A stretch of DNA of 64,000 bases from [Eubacterium] infirmum (lineage in GTDB: Bacteria > Bacillota > Clostridia > Peptostreptococcales > Anaerovoracaceae): assembly GCA_900450455.1 (NCBI GenBank), contig UGGN01000001.1, positions 744,001 through 808,000 on the forward strand. Reading direction: 5' to 3'. Shown here piece by piece: positions 60,920 to 64,000 of this stretch (its first letter is position 1; each line of letters starts with the position of its first letter). The notes below the pieces were generated by a model. It had not been told where the DNA came from and searched no databases. It saw only the letters and a list, made by a program, of their open reading frames with translations. The position numbers and the translations under genes are program-made.

Positions 60920-62104
60920 ATGAAGGTAGATGTAATAAAAGAGCATAATGCTGAGGAAAGATGTGACCATATGAGGTATATGGACGACATGGAGCAGATT
61001 TCACACGAGATTTTGAATAAGGTAATAGCCGAGGTAAATAGCTATAGAGCTGACGATTACACAGCTGGCGATGTTTTGCGAGCAATTGAAAGTGACAGCT
61101 GTAGTCCGGAGGATTTTAAGGCGCTGCTTTCACCGGCAGCTGAGCCATTTCTAGAGCAGATTGCGAGAAAGGCAAGACAAGAAACAAGAAAGCACTTCGG
61201 AAACTCCGTGTATTTTTTCACACCTATATACATTTCTAACTACTGCGAGAATTACTGTATTTACTGCGGTTTCAACTGTCACAATAAGATTAAAAGAGCA
61301 AAGCTTTCCATGAAAGAAATTCATGAGGAGATGAAAGCGATTGCAGATACAGGACTTGAAGAGATTCTCATTTTGACGGGTGAGAGCCGTAAGGCATCTG
61401 ATGTCAAGTACATAGGTGAGGCTTGTAAGATTGCGAGGAAGTATTTTAAGAACATCGGCATTGAAGTCTACCCTATGAATAGTGATGAGTACAGATACTT
61501 GCACGAGTGCGGTGCGGACTATGTTACGGTTTTCCAGGAGACATATAACTCAGATAAGTACGAGACCTTGCATTTAGCAGGTCATAAGAGGATTTTTCCC
61601 TATAGGTTTAATGCACAGGAGCGAGCTTTGATGGGTGGAATGAGAGGCGTTGCATTTGCGGCACTTTTAGGTCTTGATGATTTTAGGAAGGATGCGCTCG
61701 GAACGGGAATGCATGCCTACCTGATTCAGCGAAAGTATCCATGGGCTGAGATTTCAATTTCATGTCCCAGACTTCGTCCTATCATAAACAATGCGAGTAT
61801 TAATCCTAAGGATGTGCATGAGAAACAGCTACTTCAGATTATGTGTGCTTACAGGATTTTTCTTCCTTTTGCCGGAATGACGATTTCGACGAGAGAGCGT
61901 GCTGAATTTAGGGATAATGTTGTGGGGCTTGCTGCAACAAAAATCTCTGCCGGTGTAAGCACAGGTATCGGAAGCCACAGCGAGAGCGAGGACAAAGGGG
62001 ATGCACAGTTTGAAATAGCAGATACCAGAGGACTTGATGAGATTTACGAGAGCCTCAAAAAGCGCGGTATTCAGCCGGTGATGAACGACTATGTCTATGT
62101 TTAA
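60920..62104 (+). CDS. thiH: 2-iminoacetate (dehydroglycine) synthase ThiH
   Basis: A radical SAM tyrosine lyase of 394 residues that makes 2-iminoacetate for ThiG from tyrosine; the oxygen-free alternative to ThiO. The cluster motif CENYCIYCGFNC is near residue 110 (Cys-x3-Cys-x2-Cys), with GEILILTGESR near 155. An AGGAGG site is upstream. The stop lies inside the next gene (14-base overlap). Confidence 0.95.
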   Translation: MKVDVIKEHNAEERCDHMRYMDDMEQISHEILNKVIAEVNSYRADDYTAGDVLRAIESDSCSPEDFKALLSPAAEPFLEQIARKARQETRKHFGNSVYFFTPIYISNYCENYCIYCGFNCHNKIKRAKLSMKEIHEEMKAIADTGLEEILILTGESRKASDVKYIGEACKIARKYFKNIGIEVYPMNSDEYRYLHECGADYVTVFQETYNSDKYETLHLAGHKRIFPYRFNAQERALMGGMRGVAFAALLGLDDFRKDALGTGMHAYLIQRKYPWAEISISCPRLRPIINNASINPKDVHEKQLLQIMCAYRIFLPFAGMTISTRERAEFRDNVVGLAATKISAGVSTGIGSHSESEDKGDAQFEIADTRGLDEIYESLKKRGIQPVMNDYVYV

Positions 62105-62645
62105 AAGAATTGCGGTTACAAACCGAAGCCTATGCAGTGCAGGGCTGGAAGAACAGGTTGAAAAGATATGCAAAGAAAGACTTTGTGAAGCCTTGATACT
62201 CAGAGAAAAGGATCTCAGTGAGCAGGACTACCTAGGTCTAGCAATGACTATCAAAGCTGTTTGCAACGAATACGGCGTGGATTTCATTTGCAACAATATG
62301 CCGAGCGTAGCAGAAAAACTCGGATGTAAGATGCAGCTTTCATATCAAAGTTTTCTTGAGCAAAATTGGGAGAGAGACACGTATGTTTGGGTTTCGGTTC
62401 ATACCGTAGAAGAAGCAGTAAATGCTGAGAAGCTGGGAGCAAATGCTCTTATAGCAGGACATATATTTATGACTGATTGCAAGAAAGGGCTGGCGCCTCG
62501 CGGCCTGGATTTTCTAAAGGATATATGCAGGGCTGTTTCTATTCCTGTCTTTGCAATAGGTGGGATAGATGACAGCAATTCCGAAGCTGTAAAGCTTGCA
62601 GGTGCTCAGGGTGAGTGCCGAATGTCGTGGTATATGAGGTACTAG
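62091..62645 (+). CDS. tenI: TenI-like thiazole tautomerase
   Basis: A TIM-barrel protein of 184 residues of the ThiE/TenI family. The region VHTVEEAVNAEKLGANAL, then GHIFMTDCKKGLAPRGLDFL and FAIGGI is closer to TenI (GHxFxTDCKKG) than to ThiE (GPxFPTxTK), so aromatisation of the thiazole product is more likely than coupling to the pyrimidine. The C-terminus is short (ends MSWYMRY), about 20 residues less than typical. The start overlaps thiH; an ATG at 62097 is also possible. Annotation as thiE is the alternative. Confidence 0.75.
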   Translation: MSMFKRIAVTNRSLCSAGLEEQVEKICKERLCEALILREKDLSEQDYLGLAMTIKAVCNEYGVDFICNNMPSVAEKLGCKMQLSYQSFLEQNWERDTYVWVSVHTVEEAVNAEKLGANALIAGHIFMTDCKKGLAPRGLDFLKDICRAVSIPVFAIGGIDDSNSEAVKLAGAQGECRMSWYMRY

Positions 62646-62704
62646 TTTTGATGTGTAAACTTTGATATACTAGATTAGATGAAAGTATATTAGGAGTATG
62701 TATT

Positions 62705-62983
62705 ATGATTAAAATAGTTTATGAGGAGCAGAACCTTAGAACTGCAGCCTACGACGGGGATAAGCTCGCGGGCCGCTGCACATATGTAGTGAGAGATGGA
62801 CTTTGGGAGCTTGAGCACACAATCGTTGATCCGGCATATGGCGGTCAGGGTATTGCAGGAAAGCTTGTTCAGGAACTCGCTGCTCAAGCGAGAGAGCATG
62901 GCGTTAAGATTGTACCGGTTTGCTCATATGCGCTTAAGACATTTGAGAAAAACACTGAATATGCGGATGTGTGGGCGAAGTAA
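62705..62983 (+). CDS. Small GNAT-family acetyltransferase
   Basis: A protein of 92 residues, YjdJ-like. The acetyl-CoA motif is VDPAYGGQGIAGKLV near residue 40 and a CSYALKTF segment near residue 75 is typical of the family. Its acceptor is unknown. TTAGGAGT precedes the ATG. The last base of its stop is the first base of the rsmE start, so the two are coupled. Confidence 0.87.
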   Translation: MIKIVYEEQNLRTAAYDGDKLAGRCTYVVRDGLWELEHTIVDPAYGGQGIAGKLVQELAAQAREHGVKIVPVCSYALKTFEKNTEYADVWAK

Positions 62984-63702
62984 TGCAGCAGTATTTTAGC
63001 GATGTGCCAATTGAGATAGGCGATGAGTATATCTTTGATAAAAGGCAAGCCCACCATGCAAAGAACGTTGTAAGACTTGAGAACGAAAGAGTTAGGATAG
63101 TTCACGATGGCATCGGATATTTTGCCACTTGCTATAGCAGTGGCAAGGATTTTGTTGCCAAAATAGAGGAAAAGGACGATAGGGTAAACGAGATTGGAAC
63201 AGATATTACCCTTGCTGTTGCACTAATTCGCAAGGAAAAGTTTGAGCTTGTACTACAGAAAGCAACTGAGCTTGGCGTAACCAAAATCATACCATATACA
63301 TCTTCCAGATGTGTTGTAAAATACAAGAGAGAGAAGGGCGATAAGGTTTTGAGCCGATATCAGGATATCCTGCTGGAGGCCAGTGAGCAGTGTAAGAGAA
63401 ATTTAGTACCGGAGATTGTGGAGCCTGTTAAACTTACAGATTTAAAGAATTATTGTTCTGAGAAGAACCTGCTTCCTTACGAGAATGCCTATGGAAAATC
63501 AAAGTTTATAGGTGAAGTATTGGATGAAAAGAAATCTGTGACCATTGCTATTGGACCTGAGGGAGGATTTAGCGATGAAGAAGTTGAGATTCTTAAGGAA
63601 TTTGGCTTTGAGACAGTGACTCTTGGTCCTAGAATACTTCGCGCAGAAACTGCATCTATGTATGCATGTAGCGTGGTTTGTGACATATTGGAAAGAAAAT
63701 AA
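62983..63702 (+). CDS. rsmE: 16S rRNA m3U1498 methyltransferase
   Basis: A SPOUT-family methyltransferase of 239 residues that methylates U1498 of 16S rRNA. An N-terminal PUA-like domain (HHAKNVVRLENE) precedes a knotted domain with ALIRKEKFELVLQKATELGV near residue 85, IGPEGGFSDEEV near 190 and LGPRILRAETASMYA near 212. The ATG at 62983 overlaps the GNAT stop by one base; a GTG at 62971 is less likely. An intrinsic terminator follows at 63799. Confidence 0.94.
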   Translation: MQQYFSDVPIEIGDEYIFDKRQAHHAKNVVRLENERVRIVHDGIGYFATCYSSGKDFVAKIEEKDDRVNEIGTDITLAVALIRKEKFELVLQKATELGVTKIIPYTSSRCVVKYKREKGDKVLSRYQDILLEASEQCKRNLVPEIVEPVKLTDLKNYCSEKNLLPYENAYGKSKFIGEVLDEKKSVTIAIGPEGGFSDEEVEILKEFGFETVTLGPRILRAETASMYACSVVCDILERK

Positions 63703-63780
63703 TAGTCTGAAGCTGTCAAAATGGAGTTTCATGATGCTTCGGCATCTGCTAAGCATCAAAGCATTAAAAAGGGGGCTATA

Positions 63781-63890
63781 GGACAAAAAGTGTTGATGAA
63801 AATCGCCATGCGCATTGAGAATTCAATGTCTATGGCGATTTAATCTTTTTTGAAAGAAGATTAAGGGTGGACAAAAAGTGTTGATAAAAA
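63781..63890. repeat. Direct repeat pair (GGACAAAAAGTGTTGAT) near the IS start
   Basis: The 17-base unit occurs at 63781-63797 and again at 63869-63885, and the match continues for a few more bases with one mismatch. It lies 78 bases before the transposase start in the nearer copy, so it is a likely left terminal sequence of the element at the window edge. The farther copy may be a solo end left by a nested or partial insertion. Confidence 0.5.
63799..63850 (+). terminator. Intrinsic terminator with inner stem
   Basis: AAATCGCCAT pairs with ATGGCGATTT and an inner CATTGA/TCAATG stem continues it, followed by a T-run. It may end the rsmE transcript. It lies between two copies of a repeat of insertion-sequence type, so it may also belong to that element. 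Confidence 0.75.
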
Positions 63891-63928
63891 GTTTCTAATC
63901 TATTCAAATTTCAACGTTAAAACGTGGT

Positions 63929-63966
63929 ATATCTTCCTTAGAATCAGAGTTCTTGGAGGAAGATAT
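63929..63966 (+). promoter_or_regulatory. Hairpin that hides the transposase ribosome site
   Basis: ATATCTTCCT pairs perfectly with AGGAAGATAT, and an inner AGAA/TTCT pairing extends it. The right arm contains the GGAGGAAG ribosome site of the transposase frame at 63968. Such hairpins in IS elements block translation from read-through transcripts. Confidence 0.6.
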
Positions 63967-63967
63967 C

Positions 63968-64000
63968 ATGAAGCAAGTAAATTGTCCCGTTTGTGGATCT
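63968..64000 (+). CDS. Transposase N-terminus (cut by window edge)
   Basis: Eleven codons, MKQVNCPVCGS, continue past the window. The CPVCG start is that of a zinc-finger-type transposase N-terminus; IS1249/IS256-like or ISL3-like elements are possible. The leading hairpin, ribosome site and nearby repeat support an insertion sequence. The family cannot be decided from eleven residues. Confidence 0.55.
   Translation, partial: MKQVNCPVCGS

Noticed and set aside
62580-62645. Frameshift at the end of the tenI-like gene
   Set aside because: The short end resembles normal family ends (MS..M..) and no frame shift restores a longer match.
63732-63747. GATGC-TTCG-GCATC hairpin after rsmE as a terminator
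   Set aside because: Stable tetraloop stem but no T-run; a better terminator stands at 63799-63850.

Overview
The window reads as chromosomal DNA of a low-to-moderate G+C Gram-positive anaerobe of the class Clostridia. Supporting signs are strong AGGAGG-type ribosome sites, sigma-A-like TTGACA/TATAAT promoters, intrinsic terminators, a cdaA-cdaR-glmM-glmS operon, long-form HPF, RecD2, YhaM, anaerobic ThiH and an archaeal-type phosphoglycerate mutase. An Anaerovoracaceae/Mogibacterium-like lineage is my best guess, by general resemblance only. No tRNA, rRNA, CRISPR array or prophage was found. The only mobile DNA is the start of an insertion sequence at the right edge and two short hairpins that resemble IS3-type ends.

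Layout. 1-4.2 kb: the end of an aldehyde dehydrogenase gene, then four genes of SUKH/SMI1 and DUF1877 character that look like an immunity-type cluster. 4.3-8.5 kb: a LysR regulator divergent from a two-gene ABC exporter, then an orphan OmpR-type response regulator. 8.6-12.2 kb: a tightly overlapping minus-strand signalling operon made of a multi-pass degenerate kinase, a kinase and a NarL-type regulator. 12.3-16.4 kb: yhaM, recD2 and a ComFC-like gene. 16.4-19.4 kb: a cobalamin riboswitch with its terminator in front of a large BspA-type surface protein. 19.4-20.3 kb: a structured RNA that I assign to the raiA RNA class, then hpf. 20.4-28.7 kb: c-di-AMP and amino-sugar synthesis (cdaA, cdaR, glmM, glmS), then a TIGR01440 gene, nadE and murE. 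28.7-37.9 kb: an EEP-fold membrane protein, a lipoprotein, rpsT, a fused metA-lysC gene, a small Fe-S protein, two AEC transporters, an Mrp ATPase and a DUF2325 gene behind a palindromic operator. 38-52.8 kb: housekeeping genes including rdgB, serA divergent from serC-apgM, a D,D-carboxypeptidase, uvrC, an orphan VanS-like kinase, a thioesterase, mutM and a dynamin-like GTPase. 52.9-59.1 kb: a complete oppBCDFA operon. 59.1-62.6 kb: a thiSFGH-tenI operon for the thiazole moiety of thiamine. 62.7-64 kb: a GNAT acetyltransferase, rsmE and the IS start.

The most notable items are three. First, a single open reading frame joins MetA (homoserine acyltransferase, with the Glu111 that predicts acetyl-CoA use) to a complete aspartokinase with ACT domains, tying the entry and a branch step of methionine synthesis together. 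Second, a raiA-type structured RNA has its own promoter and a perfect closing helix. Third, a cobalamin riboswitch controls a surface protein rather than a B12 enzyme or a known transporter. Several start codons were moved downstream of the longest reading frame because a ribosome site or a mapped promoter requires it. All functions are from sequence reading and family knowledge; no database search was run.
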